A DNA stretch of 56,826 bases, taken from NCBI GenBank assembly GCA_030065875.1, contig JASJCR010000029.1, positions 1 through 56,826 on the forward strand, written 5' to 3'. A model generated the notes under the pieces. It did not search any database. It was not told where the DNA came from and was given only the letters and a program-made list of their open reading frames with translations. Source of the stretch: Ardenticatenaceae bacterium. GTDB lineage: Bacteria > Chloroflexota > Anaerolineae > Promineifilales > Promineifilaceae. The translations under genes and the position numbers were made by a program. This document shows, in pieces, positions 25,685-34,636 of this stretch. How positions within the stretch are numbered: position 1 is the stretch's first letter; each line of letters begins with the position of its first letter.

Positions 25685-25975
25685 TTAACCTAAGTTGCTA
25701 GCTTACCTTCCCGATGAATCATGGCAGTTTACAAAATAACTGGTTAATAGATTCATTGCGTGTTTTCATCGCCCATGGCCCCCATGTCATCCTGAGCCCT
25801 TCGACTTCGCTCAGGACAGGCTTCGCGAAGGATCCCGTCTAATTCCAGTGAAAGCTATCTAGAAGAGAAGTGTTTCCATTTTCAGCCATCCAGGCCTGAA
25901 TGCCACTTGACGAGATTCCTCGCTTCGCTGCTCCTCCTGAGCAATGACAGGGGTTAGGGTAGCAACTTGGGTTAA
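25685..25975. mobile_element. MITE-like element with imperfect terminal inverted repeats
   Basis: The left end (25685-25707, TTAACCTAAGTTGCTAGCTT...) is the imperfect reverse complement of the right end (25952-25975, ...AGCAACTTGGGTTAA). The ends are flanked by AT-rich AAATAATT/AAATAATT-like sequence. It is about 290 bp and has no transposase frame. Internal parts contain TCATCCTGAGCCCTTCGACT with its own dyad (CTTCGCGAAGG). A related one-ended copy lies at 53262-53453. Confidence 0.6.
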
Positions 25976-25997
25976 ATAATTAAGCTGGTCATCGTTA

Positions 25998-26085
25998 AAA
26001 ATTTTTAAACAAGATTTCGCGAATTTCACGAATTTTCCCAATTTAAAGAAAAAATCCTTTAAATTCGCGTCATCCTGATTTTAAA
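25998..26085. repeat. Dispersed intergenic repeat, copy 2
   Basis: Same family and orientation as 23198-23288. It abuts the MITE-like element and lies just beyond the end of the mcrC-like gene. Confidence 0.8.
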
Positions 26086-26121
26086 AATTCACCTGTGATG
26101 CACTTTATTAACCGGAATTGT

Positions 26122-27324
26122 CTACCTGTTTCCCAGGATCGCGCGCAACAGATTTTGACCACTTTGCGTCAAATCTTGCCCGATGTCAAACACGGCCGAT
26201 CGATAAACCACCCCCTGATTTTTTCCGCTCACGGCGCGATTGTGGGGCAAAAAAGGATAGATTAAGAATGCTCGCGGGCACCCCAGCTGATGAGCGTAGA
26301 AGGTGACTTGGTAAATATCGGCCATTTCGGGTTCCGCTTCACTTTTATATTTGGTATCCACCACGGCAAATATCTTTCCCGCATCATCAAAGATAAGAAG
26401 ATCCGCTTTGAGTTGACGGGAGCGGTAATCATAAAGCTCTAAATCGATGGCGACCTGCTGCTCCAGACGCCATCCGTTTGGCAGATGATCCGCCAGCCAG
26501 CGGGCCACAAATCGCTCAAACAGGGCGGGCATAGACAGCAAAAACGGTGTGAGCGGCCGCTGTCCGGCATGATGGGTGGGGCCAATTTGATCAAGAAAAA
26601 AGCGGCAAAGGCGATGCAGACCGCTGTAATCCTCATTTAGCCGATTGTAGGTTAGCCGGCTGATCTCAGATGAGGAAAACGGCCGCAGGGTAACCGGCAA
26701 ACGGCGGGCCAGCAGCCGGGCGCGGTGGGGGATGTCGGGGATGGAAAAAGGGGCGTTCCCCATGCGATACAAAGTCCAGGCCAGCAGCTGATTGTGAACA
26801 TTATCAGCCGTATGCTCCTGATATTCGCAAATCGGGTAGGCTTGTTCTGGGTGATGGCTCATGCGGGGGAAATCAATCCGGCCGCGGACAGCAGCCTGCC
26901 GGTCACGGCGCGGTTGATACGCCCGATAAATCCCCCGTCGCAGCCGCTGATGAATCCCATCCAGCAGCTTCTCGGCTAAGAAATCGTAAAATTCGGCAAT
27001 TTCTCGTCCCGGAAACCGGCCGTCTAAAAATGTAACCGCCGCCAAATCATACACCAAAGCCAGCATGGCAAATACATTTTGAATGGGCACCTTGGGTTTG
27101 AGAACCAGCAATCGCCCATCAGGAAGAGGGATTTGCCCAATCCAGCCCCGTGACATCAACCGCCATCGGCCGTCGGTTTGAAAAGAAGGAGGTTGAATCG
27201 CCAGCAGGTGACCATATCGCTCACCCAACCAAACCTCAAGCTGAGGGGTGATCGCCTCTGAAGGGAAAAATGTAGGGACGTTTTCGATACATTCAAGCGC
27301 CGTGTTTTTTACGGTGTTCTCCAT
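26122..27324 (-). CDS. McrC-family nuclease subunit, orphan
   Basis: About 400 residues, matching the McrC subunit of modification-dependent restriction systems. The N-terminal domain has VKPKVPIQNVFAML and a central helical region. The C-terminal PD-(D/E)xK nuclease shows LKADLLIFDD and AVVDTKYK, the expected metal and catalytic residues. McrC normally works with the McrB GTPase, but no McrB-like AAA gene is in the window; neighbours are a PH-domain protein upstream and repeats downstream. Start uncertain: ATG 27324, ATG 27336 or TTG 27375, all overlapping the upstream gene's end. It may act alone or with a distant partner. Confidence 0.75.
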   Translation of the reverse strand: MENTVKNTALECIENVPTFFPSEAITPQLEVWLGERYGHLLAIQPPSFQTDGRWRLMSRGWIGQIPLPDGRLLVLKPKVPIQNVFAMLALVYDLAAVTFLDGRFPGREIAEFYDFLAEKLLDGIHQRLRRGIYRAYQPRRDRQAAVRGRIDFPRMSHHPEQAYPICEYQEHTADNVHNQLLAWTLYRMGNAPFSIPDIPHRARLLARRLPVTLRPFSSSEISRLTYNRLNEDYSGLHRLCRFFLDQIGPTHHAGQRPLTPFLLSMPALFERFVARWLADHLPNGWRLEQQVAIDLELYDYRSRQLKADLLIFDDAGKIFAVVDTKYKSEAEPEMADIYQVTFYAHQLGCPRAFLIYPFLPHNRAVSGKNQGVVYRSAVFDIGQDLTQSGQNLLRAILGNR

Positions 27325-27784
27325 GCTCTTCTTCATCTTCCCCGGCCGCTTTACGCGCTCTTTCGATGGCTTCAATCAGGCCAAGCGCCTGATCTTCGCG
27401 ATGCACCACAATCAAGGGGCGAAATCGGCCGCTTGCCTCATGGACGAGGACCGTGTACTGGAGCGGCCGGGTGGTCTCGCGCTGATCAACCCCCAAGCTG
27501 CTTTCAATCAATACTTCTTCGATTTCAGCAAGATGCCATGTTTGTGAGCGGCGCCACAGCGCGGGAACCATCTCAGATATTAAACAATCACCTTGCAAAA
27601 CAACCCGCCGCGTAGAAAAAAATGTAATCGCCCCCCATAAAATGCTGCCGACTAAACCAGCCCACAATATTCCATCCGGCCGGATCTGGAGAAAGTATAG
27701 GCAAATCCCGGCCAACATGACCCAAAATAAAGTATACAGCCATCGAAAAGGATGTGCGTAAGAAATGAGCTCAACCGGGTTCAT
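27293..27784 (-). CDS. PH-domain membrane protein
   Basis: A 163-residue protein with two N-terminal membrane segments (about residues 13-32 and 38-56) followed by a bacterial PH-like beta domain (about 57-140) and a charged Glu/Lys/His-rich tail. Such YdbS-like proteins are anchored with the PH domain in the cytosol; the function is unknown. Its last 30-80 nt overlap the mcrC-like gene, which suggests translational coupling. Confidence 0.6.
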   Translation of the reverse strand: MNPVELISYAHPFRWLYTLFWVMLAGICLYFLQIRPDGILWAGLVGSILWGAITFFSTRRVVLQGDCLISEMVPALWRRSQTWHLAEIEEVLIESSLGVDQRETTRPLQYTVLVHEASGRFRPLIVVHREDQALGLIEAIERARKAAGEDEEEHGEHRKKHGA

Positions 27785-27827
27785 TCACTCTATGCTACCT
27801 GACCCCTATAAATGAACCAACCTCATT

Positions 27828-27856
27828 TTGCCACCGTTCATCCAAAACGATACAAT
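27828..27856 (+). promoter_or_regulatory. Predicted promoter of the GT2 gene
   Basis: TTGCCA (27828-27833), a 17-bp spacer and TACAAT (27851-27856), 31 nt before the ATG at 27887. Confidence 0.6.
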
Positions 27857-27886
27857 GGCGCATAAGGAACTAAATTATTTGTTCTT

Positions 27887-28651
27887 ATGATGCAAAAAAT
27901 TGACACCAAGGTAATTGTTCCCACGTATAACGAAGCGGATAACATTGACGAACTTTTGCAGACGATTCTGGACCTGCCGGTTCCTGTCGGCGTAATTGTT
28001 GTAGATGATAATTCCCCAGACGGTACTGGCGAAAAAGCGGATTTATGGGCAAAAAAATACCCTGACCAGGTTGATGTCATTCACCGTGCCGGGAAATTAG
28101 GTCTGGGTACAGCATATATTGCCGGTTTTAAATTGGCCCTAACCATGCCGCACGTCAACCGGGTGATGACCATGGATGCTGATTTTTCTCATCATCCCCG
28201 TTTTATTCCGGATATGATCACCCTCAGTAAACGAATGCATGTCGTAATTGGATCGCGCTATGTCCCTGGGGGCGGGACGGAAAATTGCACCTGGGATCGA
28301 ATTTTATTAAGTCGGGTTGCTAACCTCATTGCCAAAACCATATTGGGACTCAAAGCAATGGATACAACGGCCGGTTTTCGACTTTACCGGAGAGAGGTTC
28401 TGGAATCAATCCCCCTCGATAAAATATTTTCTAGCGGCTACTCATTTCTTGTTGAAATGTTGTTTATGTGCCAGAGGCGGGGGTGGCAAATCGGGGAGGT
28501 CCCGATCATATTTGAGGATCGCCGTGCCGGCACCACAAAAATTTCACGCGAAGAAATATTTAAAGCTCAATATACAATTTTGCGCTTGCTTGCCCGGCGC
28601 CTGTTGGGTCGCTCTCCTCGTCATCCCAGTAAACCAATTGTGACACTTTAA
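27887..28651 (+). CDS. Polyprenol-phosphate mannosyltransferase-like GT2
   Basis: A 254-residue DPM1-type glycosyltransferase without membrane segments. VIVPTYNEADNI near residue 10, VVDDNSPDGTG (donor-binding DD) near residue 43 and TMDADFSHHP (the DxD metal motif) near residue 94 are complete. It should load mannose or another sugar from GDP-sugar onto polyprenyl phosphate, making the donor used by GT-C enzymes such as the GT39-like protein at 14.5-16.4 kb. That link is inferred, not adjacent. Confidence 0.88.
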   Translation: MMQKIDTKVIVPTYNEADNIDELLQTILDLPVPVGVIVVDDNSPDGTGEKADLWAKKYPDQVDVIHRAGKLGLGTAYIAGFKLALTMPHVNRVMTMDADFSHHPRFIPDMITLSKRMHVVIGSRYVPGGGTENCTWDRILLSRVANLIAKTILGLKAMDTTAGFRLYRREVLESIPLDKIFSSGYSFLVEMLFMCQRRGWQIGEVPIIFEDRRAGTTKISREEIFKAQYTILRLLARRLLGRSPRHPSKPIVTL

Positions 28652-28703
28652 AATATTCCTTTCCATTCCTTCCAATCTTTTAAATGGATCACTATTAAAA
28701 AAC

Positions 28704-28799
28704 CAGCCACAGATTGACTCTGATTTTTCTCCTGCAATCTGCGAAAATCTGCGTAATCTGCGGATAATTTGTTTTTGAATAGTTTTTGTAATTCACTTA
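28704..28799. repeat. Dispersed intergenic repeat with AATCTGCG motifs
   Basis: CAGCCACAGATT..., then AATCTGCGAAAATCTGCG and TAATCTGCGGA, ending in GTAATTCACTTA. Further copies lie at 56726-56826 (near complete, cut by the window end) and 9330-9397 (partial). Confidence 0.8.
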
Positions 28800-28863
28800 G
28801 TAACTAGGGTCGCAGAGGATAAAATGTCCGGCGGCTAAACTTAACTTTGGAAATGTATCGCTA

Positions 28864-29778
28864 ATGAAAGAAGTGCACTGTAATTTATGCGGACAAAATG
28901 ATTATTCCGTGCGTTATCCGGCCACGCTGGGCAGGGAAGATCATCATGCCCCTGATGCTAGGGCGTTTCGCTGCACCAGCCTCGACTACGGCCGGCACGC
29001 TCAAATCGTTACCTGCAACAAGTGCGGCCACGTGTATGCCAATCCCGTCTGGGATGAAGATGAATTGCTGATGCTCTATGGGGATGTTGAAGACACAACT
29101 TACATCGAAGAGCGCATTGGCCGGGTGCTGACCTTTCAAAAGCACCTCAAAGCGTTTGAAAAAATTACCGGACCTGGAAACGGCCGAACGCTGCTCGATG
29201 TAGGTGCTTATATCGGCGTATTTGTTGATGTCGCTTGTCAAGCTGGGTGGAATGCTTCCGGCGTCGAACCATCAGCGTGGGCGGTTGAGATAGCTCGTCA
29301 GCAACATTTACCGATTTTGCACGGGACACTCGATCATCCCGATTTGGCAGCCAACAGCTTTGAGGCCATCACGATGTGGGACGTCATTGAGCATGTTGCT
29401 GATCCGGCTGGGGAATTGGCCAAGGCGTATAAGCTTTTAAAACCTGGCGGTTATATTGCTGTTCACACCATGGATATTGACAGCCTTCTTTCTCGCCTCT
29501 TAGGCCCCCGCTGGCCGTGGTTGATGACAATGCATATTCAATTTTTTAGCCAGCGGACTTTAGCCACTATGCTCGAAAAAGTAGGGTTCGAAATCGTTTG
29601 GTCTGCTGTGCAGGGCCGTTATTTGCGCCTGAATTACCTCTCTTCCCGCCTGACCGGTGTTGTCCCAGCTGCGGGCAGCCTGTTTGATCAAGCGATCCAC
29701 GCTTTTAATATCGCTGACCGGCCGATCCCCATCAACTTTGGGGATTTATTTACGATATACGCCAAAAAAGTATCGTGA
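28864..29778 (+). CDS. Class I SAM methyltransferase with N-terminal zinc-ribbon
   Basis: A 304-residue protein. The N-terminus has two Cys pairs, CNLC (residues 6-9) and CNKC near residue 56, with a GHVYANPV segment typical of the zinc-binding domain in sugar- and polyketide-modifying methyltransferases. The Rossmann core follows, with LLDVGAYIGVF (motif I) near residue 102 and MWDVIEHV (motif II/III) near residue 175. It resembles the Methyltransf_23 group. Its place before an envelope gene set suggests a glycan or lipid acceptor, but the substrate is unknown. Confidence 0.8.
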   Translation: MKEVHCNLCGQNDYSVRYPATLGREDHHAPDARAFRCTSLDYGRHAQIVTCNKCGHVYANPVWDEDELLMLYGDVEDTTYIEERIGRVLTFQKHLKAFEKITGPGNGRTLLDVGAYIGVFVDVACQAGWNASGVEPSAWAVEIARQQHLPILHGTLDHPDLAANSFEAITMWDVIEHVADPAGELAKAYKLLKPGGYIAVHTMDIDSLLSRLLGPRWPWLMTMHIQFFSQRTLATMLEKVGFEIVWSAVQGRYLRLNYLSSRLTGVVPAAGSLFDQAIHAFNIADRPIPINFGDLFTIYAKKVS

Positions 29779-29903
29779 GTCAACACCCGGCCTAAATCTC
29801 CCATACCCAAGCTGAATAATCTTTAGTACCCTTACAAAGATCAGAGACCGAACGCTCTCTGTCGGAAACCTCAAAACCTACTTCTCTGGGGTTCTAATTA
29901 TCT

Positions 29904-31358
29904 ATGTCTGTTCGCCAGCTTTTTATCTTTATTCTTTTTGTCGGTTTTTTCGCTTTTTCCCTGCGCCCGCCTGTTGATCCAGACATGTGGTGGCACCTCA
30001 AAACCGGCGAATACATCCTTGAAAACGGCATTCCATACCAGGATCCGCCATTTTCATTTACGGCCGTTGATAATGAGTGGATTACCCATGAGTGGTTGAC
30101 GGAGATTGGAATGATCGGCGTTTATCGACTCGGGGGATTGGCCGGACTGGCGATATTTTTTGCAGCTGTTGTTACCGGTTCCTTTTATTTGCTCTATCGG
30201 GTCAGTGACGGTCGCCCGTATACGGCCGGTTTTGTAACCATGTGGGGAGTAACCGCTGCCCTTCCTTTTCTTGGTACCCGGCCTCAAATGATAAACCTTC
30301 TCGGTGGAGCGGCAGTCATTTTTATCGTTGAACAAGTACGTGCTGGTCGAATAGCCGCTCGGTGGTTATGGAGCATTCCCCTCCTAATCGTTCTGTGGGT
30401 CAATATGCATGGTGGTTATCTGCTCGGATTGGCCATTATCGGTGTTTATCTCGTGGGGGATGGGCTCCAGCATTTTTTCTTCACCGATCAATATGATGGG
30501 TTCACGTGGTCTGAGTGGGGGGTACTTGCCGGGGTGGCTGTTGCCGGGACGTTTGCCGCCTTGATTAACCCGTTTGGCATTCAAATGTGGACTTATGCAT
30601 ATGAAACAACCCTTACCAGCGAGGCGATGCAAACTTATATTACCGAATGGCGTTCGCCTGATTTTCAGCTCACATATTTTTGGTTTTTTGGATTAATGAT
30701 GATCGCCACCTGGGTGGCGATAGCTTACAGTCGCCGGCCGGTCACCATCACAGATTTGCTGTTCATCATCGGTACCAGTTATACAGCTCTCTCTTCAATG
30801 CGCAATATTCCCATTTTTGTGCTCGTCGCCATCCCCATTATGAGCCGTCACGTCGTAGGATCTTTGGAAACAACCGTTTGGTATCCCACGATCAGCGGCA
30901 AACGGCCTGAAACGCCACCTGCCCCTCGCATAAAAATAATTAACGGCGTCCTGGCGGCGATCCTTTGCCTGGCGGCGGCCGTTTACGCCATCAACGAGCT
31001 GCAATCCATTTCGGAAGCGGTCGAGGAAAATTTTCCCGTCGCCGCCGTCCAGTTCATTGAAGAAAACAATCTCGAGCGGATCTACAATGAGTATGCCTGG
31101 GGTGGCTATCTGATCTGGCGCGGCATCCCCACCTTTATTGACGGCCGGGCGGATCTTTTTGGTGATGAATTTATTCATCTTTATATGCAGGCTTTCCGGC
31201 AACAGCCTTCCTGGCAAGAGCCTCTCGATATCTATGACGTCAACTACGTTTTGATTCGCTTTGAATCCGGGCTCGATACGCTGTTAAATGCTTCACCGGA
31301 TTGGCAGCCTATTTATCAAGACGAAATGGCCATCATCTATCAACGCCAATCCCCATGA
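29904..31358 (+). CDS. Polytopic membrane protein, GT-C-like
   Basis: A 484-residue protein with about 10 membrane segments and a C-terminal soluble domain (about residues 385-484). The N-terminal loop PDMWWHLKTGEYI and the downstream HEWLTE are conserved in a family of unknown function found in Chloroflexota and other phyla; acidic residues in this loop resemble those of GT-C glycosyltransferases, which is only suggestive. Its stop codon overlaps the start of the next gene (ATGA), so the two are translationally coupled. Confidence 0.65.
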   Translation: MSVRQLFIFILFVGFFAFSLRPPVDPDMWWHLKTGEYILENGIPYQDPPFSFTAVDNEWITHEWLTEIGMIGVYRLGGLAGLAIFFAAVVTGSFYLLYRVSDGRPYTAGFVTMWGVTAALPFLGTRPQMINLLGGAAVIFIVEQVRAGRIAARWLWSIPLLIVLWVNMHGGYLLGLAIIGVYLVGDGLQHFFFTDQYDGFTWSEWGVLAGVAVAGTFAALINPFGIQMWTYAYETTLTSEAMQTYITEWRSPDFQLTYFWFFGLMMIATWVAIAYSRRPVTITDLLFIIGTSYTALSSMRNIPIFVLVAIPIMSRHVVGSLETTVWYPTISGKRPETPPAPRIKIINGVLAAILCLAAAVYAINELQSISEAVEENFPVAAVQFIEENNLERIYNEYAWGGYLIWRGIPTFIDGRADLFGDEFIHLYMQAFRQQPSWQEPLDIYDVNYVLIRFESGLDTLLNASPDWQPIYQDEMAIIYQRQSP

Positions 31359-33496
31359 TTAGTCGCCTGCTGCCCTCACTCATTTGGACCTTTTCCCTAA
31401 CCTTAACCCTGCTGCTCGGCCGCAGCGCGGTTCTCAACCCATCCGTCGCATTTATCTTCACGTTAATCCTGCTGGGGGCGGGGTTATTTTGGCTTTGGCA
31501 GCTAAGGCGATCCGGTGGGGATGCTGCAGGAACCCCTTTTGACCTGGGCTTCTTTCTCATTACCCTGGCTTTTGTCATTACCTCCCATTTTTCAATTGAT
31601 CCGGTTCGCAGCTATCGATTGGCGTGGAGCTGGTTGGCCTGCCTTTGCGGTTTTTACATTCTGCTGACGATGTTTCGAGCTGGGGCCAATACTGACCATT
31701 TTTTGACTATTTTATCCATCATTCTTTTCCTGTTTGTTATTTTTGGCTATTTGGAACTCCTTCCCCAGCTGCAAAATGGTCAACCCATTGATCGCCTCGT
31801 CGGGTTGACCGGCAGCGCCAATATATTGGGAATTTTGCTGGCTTTGGGCAGCTTAATCCAGACCGAGAGGCTGCTCTCACGCCATGCGCTTTGGCCAATG
31901 GCTGTTTTTTGGCTGGTTTTGGCCCTGCCGATTTTCTTTTTTACCCGGTCGCGGGGAGCGATTTTGGCGTTAATGGCCGGGATTACGATCCTGATCCTGG
32001 TGCGCCTGGTTGATTTTACCCGCCGTGATTTTTCTACTCGGCAAATTCTCCTGACAGTTGGCAGCTTGGTTATCTTAGGGGCGGCTGCCCTGCTGCTCAT
32101 TCAATTTCTTCGCCCAGGCGGATTGTTGGGTGCAACTGGGGAGGTGCGGTTAACCCTGTGGCAGACGGCCGTCGAAAATTGGCTCGAGCGGCCGCTCATT
32201 GGCACCGGTCTTGATACCGAAGGGACCGCAAACTTACTGCGCAACCAGCCGGTTTTTAACAGCCTTTTTCTGCGGGCCGCCCACAGCCTCTGGTTGACCA
32301 TTCTGAGCGGCACCGGTCTTTTGGGCGCCTCGGCCGTGCTGTGGGCCATATGGCAGGGAATTCAAGCGGCATGGGAGAGGCGAACCGATTGGCGAACCCA
32401 AGCCTTACCGCTGGCCGCCCTGATTGGATTGCTGGTACACGCAACGCTGGATACCCCGGAACCATGGATATTGTTTTTAGCCGCCTGCTTCTTAGCTACC
32501 TTTCCCTGGCCCCGCTCAACAGGCAAATCCTGGTTAAAATATTTTCCGGTTGGTTTATGGCTGATTTTGGTGGCCGTGGGCGTATTCGCCTATCAAACGA
32601 GCCGACATTATCAAAACGGGCTGGCCGCAGCCGCTGACGGCGAATGGCCTACGGCGGCCGAATCATTTGACCGCGCCCTGCGGGTTGGTCCGTATCAGGA
32701 TTCAGCGGCTTTGCTGGCCAGCGGATTGGCCCATAGCGTAAATGGCCAATCCACCACGGCCGTTGAACGCTTTGAGCAACTCATCGAGCAAGAGCCGGGA
32801 TGGCCTGGTCATTATGTCAACTTAGGGATGCTCTATCAACAAACCGGCCGAGCTGAGAAAGCGCGTCAGATGCTCGAGCTGGCCCAATCGCTTGCACCAA
32901 ACAATGAAATCATTCAGCTCAACCAGGCCCTGCTCGATGGCCTTCCCCCGGTCTTCCCCACGGCGACACAGCGGCACCCATTTTGGGAAGCGGCCGCGGC
33001 CGGTGATTGGCCCGCCGCCCAAAAACTGCGCGAGACCCTCCCCCCACAACAGCCTCTGGCTGATGGCCTGCTGGCCTTGATGAACAGCGACCGCGAAACG
33101 GCAGCCGCTTTTTTTGCCGAAGCGGTGGCATTTGAACGATCTCTGGACAGCCAGCTGTGGCAGATGTGGCTCATCAATGCAGACTTGCCACCGGCCGAAT
33201 TTGAGGAACTCACACGCGAAAAAATCGGTCAGCGCACGCTTGTAGGGATATCGCCCGAACTGGCCGGGATCTACCCACAAACGATTCTCTCTCGAGCCGG
33301 TCTGGAGATTGATCTGGTCCCTCAGGTCACCTGCTTTGCCTCGTTTCCGACCATCGATTTACACCTGGCTATTTTAGACGATTGGACCGCTCAAAACGGC
33401 AACCCCGATCAAACAAGCTGGGTCAAAAAGTGGCAGCAGGGCTCTCACCCCACTTATCCCGGCCTGACCCCTTGTTCACCATCAGTAAATCGATGA
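31355..33496 (+). CDS. O-antigen ligase/polymerase-like protein with C-terminal TPR
   Basis: A 713-residue protein. About 12 membrane segments fill residues 1-430; the Wzy_C/ligase region has LTGSANILGILLA, FFTRSRGAILAL and ERPLIGTGLDTEG, and AHSLWLTILSGTG matches the conserved H/W end of the family. The C-terminal third (about 440-640) contains TPR repeats. It likely polymerises or ligates a surface glycan at the outer face of the membrane. ATG 31355 is used because it overlaps the previous stop (ATGA) and begins the first membrane segment; an upstream in-frame extension would read the previous gene's end in another frame. Confidence 0.8.
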   Translation: MISRLLPSLIWTFSLTLTLLLGRSAVLNPSVAFIFTLILLGAGLFWLWQLRRSGGDAAGTPFDLGFFLITLAFVITSHFSIDPVRSYRLAWSWLACLCGFYILLTMFRAGANTDHFLTILSIILFLFVIFGYLELLPQLQNGQPIDRLVGLTGSANILGILLALGSLIQTERLLSRHALWPMAVFWLVLALPIFFFTRSRGAILALMAGITILILVRLVDFTRRDFSTRQILLTVGSLVILGAAALLLIQFLRPGGLLGATGEVRLTLWQTAVENWLERPLIGTGLDTEGTANLLRNQPVFNSLFLRAAHSLWLTILSGTGLLGASAVLWAIWQGIQAAWERRTDWRTQALPLAALIGLLVHATLDTPEPWILFLAACFLATFPWPRSTGKSWLKYFPVGLWLILVAVGVFAYQTSRHYQNGLAAAADGEWPTAAESFDRALRVGPYQDSAALLASGLAHSVNGQSTTAVERFEQLIEQEPGWPGHYVNLGMLYQQTGRAEKARQMLELAQSLAPNNEIIQLNQALLDGLPPVFPTATQRHPFWEAAAAGDWPAAQKLRETLPPQQPLADGLLALMNSDRETAAAFFAEAVAFERSLDSQLWQMWLINADLPPAEFEELTREKIGQRTLVGISPELAGIYPQTILSRAGLEIDLVPQVTCFASFPTIDLHLAILDDWTAQNGNPDQTSWVKKWQQGSHPTYPGLTPCSPSVNR

Positions 33497-33535
33497 CCAT
33501 TGACAATTTGTTATCGTTCATTTCCTCTTTTCTCT

Positions 33536-33547
33536 TTCTGGTATAAT
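33536..33547 (+). promoter_or_regulatory. Extended -10 promoter before femAB 1
   Basis: TGGTATAAT (33539-33547) is an extended -10 box (TGn-TATAAT) without a good -35. Transcription would begin near 33554, only a few nucleotides before ATG 33557, implying a nearly leaderless message. Confidence 0.5.
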
Positions 33548-33556
33548 CCTCCCCTT

Positions 33557-34636
33557 ATGAATATGTTTGAATTAGGCGAACGGCCGTACACCGAAAGCGA
33601 TGCCGAATGGGATGCCTTTGTGGCCCAGCACCCGCATGGAAGCCTGCTGCAAACAGCGGTTTGGGCCCGGCTCAAAAATCGCTTTGGCTGGACCTCGCAG
33701 CGAGTTTGGGTCAAGCAAAATGGAAAAATTGTCGCCGGGGCCCAGATGCTCATCAAAGGGTACGCGATGGGAATTGTGCGCATCGGGTATGTGCCGCACG
33801 GCCCTCTGGTTGATTGGTCCGATCATGAAGTGGTAAATTTAACCCTCAATCAAATTGATCAGGCCGCCTTTCGCGATCGCGTGGCCTTTGTCAAGCTCGA
33901 GCCCCTCCTGTGGCAGGAGAATCTCAGCCCGGATCGCTGGCAGGCGCTTTGTAACAAACACAACCTGCTCCCCGATCGCGATACGATCCAACCCCCGCGC
34001 ACCGTGCGCATCGATCTTACCGGCAGTGAAGAAGAAATATTGGCGGAGATGAAGCAAAAAACCCGCTACAACATTCGTCTAGCCGCCAGAAAAGAGGTTA
34101 TGGTTCGTCGAGGGTCATTGGCTGATATTCCCCTCTTTAATCAGCTCATGCGCCAAACCGGTTCCCGCAACGCTTTTGGCATTCACGATCCCAAATATTA
34201 TGAGGTGGCCTTTGACCAGTTTGACACCCTGCTGCCCGGCAGCGTCGCCATGTTTATCGCCGAATACGAGCAAAAACCGCTGGCGGCCGTCATGGCCTTC
34301 GCCCACGGCACCCAGGGGGCTTACCTGTATGGTGCCTCCAGCAATGAAGAAAGGGAACGCATGCCCACCTATGCGGTCCAGTGGGCAGCGATCCAGTGGG
34401 CCAAAGCCCAAGGATGCCGCTGGTACGATATGTGGGGGGTCCCCGATCAAAGTCAAAGCGAGCTTGAAGCGCACTTTAAAGAAAGAAATGACGGCTTATG
34501 GGGAGTCTATCGCTTCAAACGCGGATGGGGCGGCCGCGTGGATCGCACCGTCGGCGCGGCCGATCGGGTCTACAATCGATTAACTTATCGACTCTATCAG
34601 TGGCGCCGCAGCCGTCAAGGAAGCAGCGACGAGTGA
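33557..34636 (+). CDS. FemAB-family aminoacyl transferase, copy 1
   Basis: A 359-residue member of the FemABX family, which adds amino acids from aminoacyl-tRNA to peptidoglycan precursors or to other amines. Two GNAT-like domains are seen: LLQTAVWARLKNRFGW and PHGPLVDW in the first; MKQKTRYNIRLAARKEV, FIAEYEQKPLAA and YLYGASSNEERERMPTY in the second. ATG 33557 begins the conserved region; an upstream in-frame extension from 33500 lies ahead of the promoter. The second copy overlaps its stop codon. Amino acid specificity cannot be read from sequence. Confidence 0.88.
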   Translation: MNMFELGERPYTESDAEWDAFVAQHPHGSLLQTAVWARLKNRFGWTSQRVWVKQNGKIVAGAQMLIKGYAMGIVRIGYVPHGPLVDWSDHEVVNLTLNQIDQAAFRDRVAFVKLEPLLWQENLSPDRWQALCNKHNLLPDRDTIQPPRTVRIDLTGSEEEILAEMKQKTRYNIRLAARKEVMVRRGSLADIPLFNQLMRQTGSRNAFGIHDPKYYEVAFDQFDTLLPGSVAMFIAEYEQKPLAAVMAFAHGTQGAYLYGASSNEERERMPTYAVQWAAIQWAKAQGCRWYDMWGVPDQSQSELEAHFKERNDGLWGVYRFKRGWGGRVDRTVGAADRVYNRLTYRLYQWRRSRQGSSDE

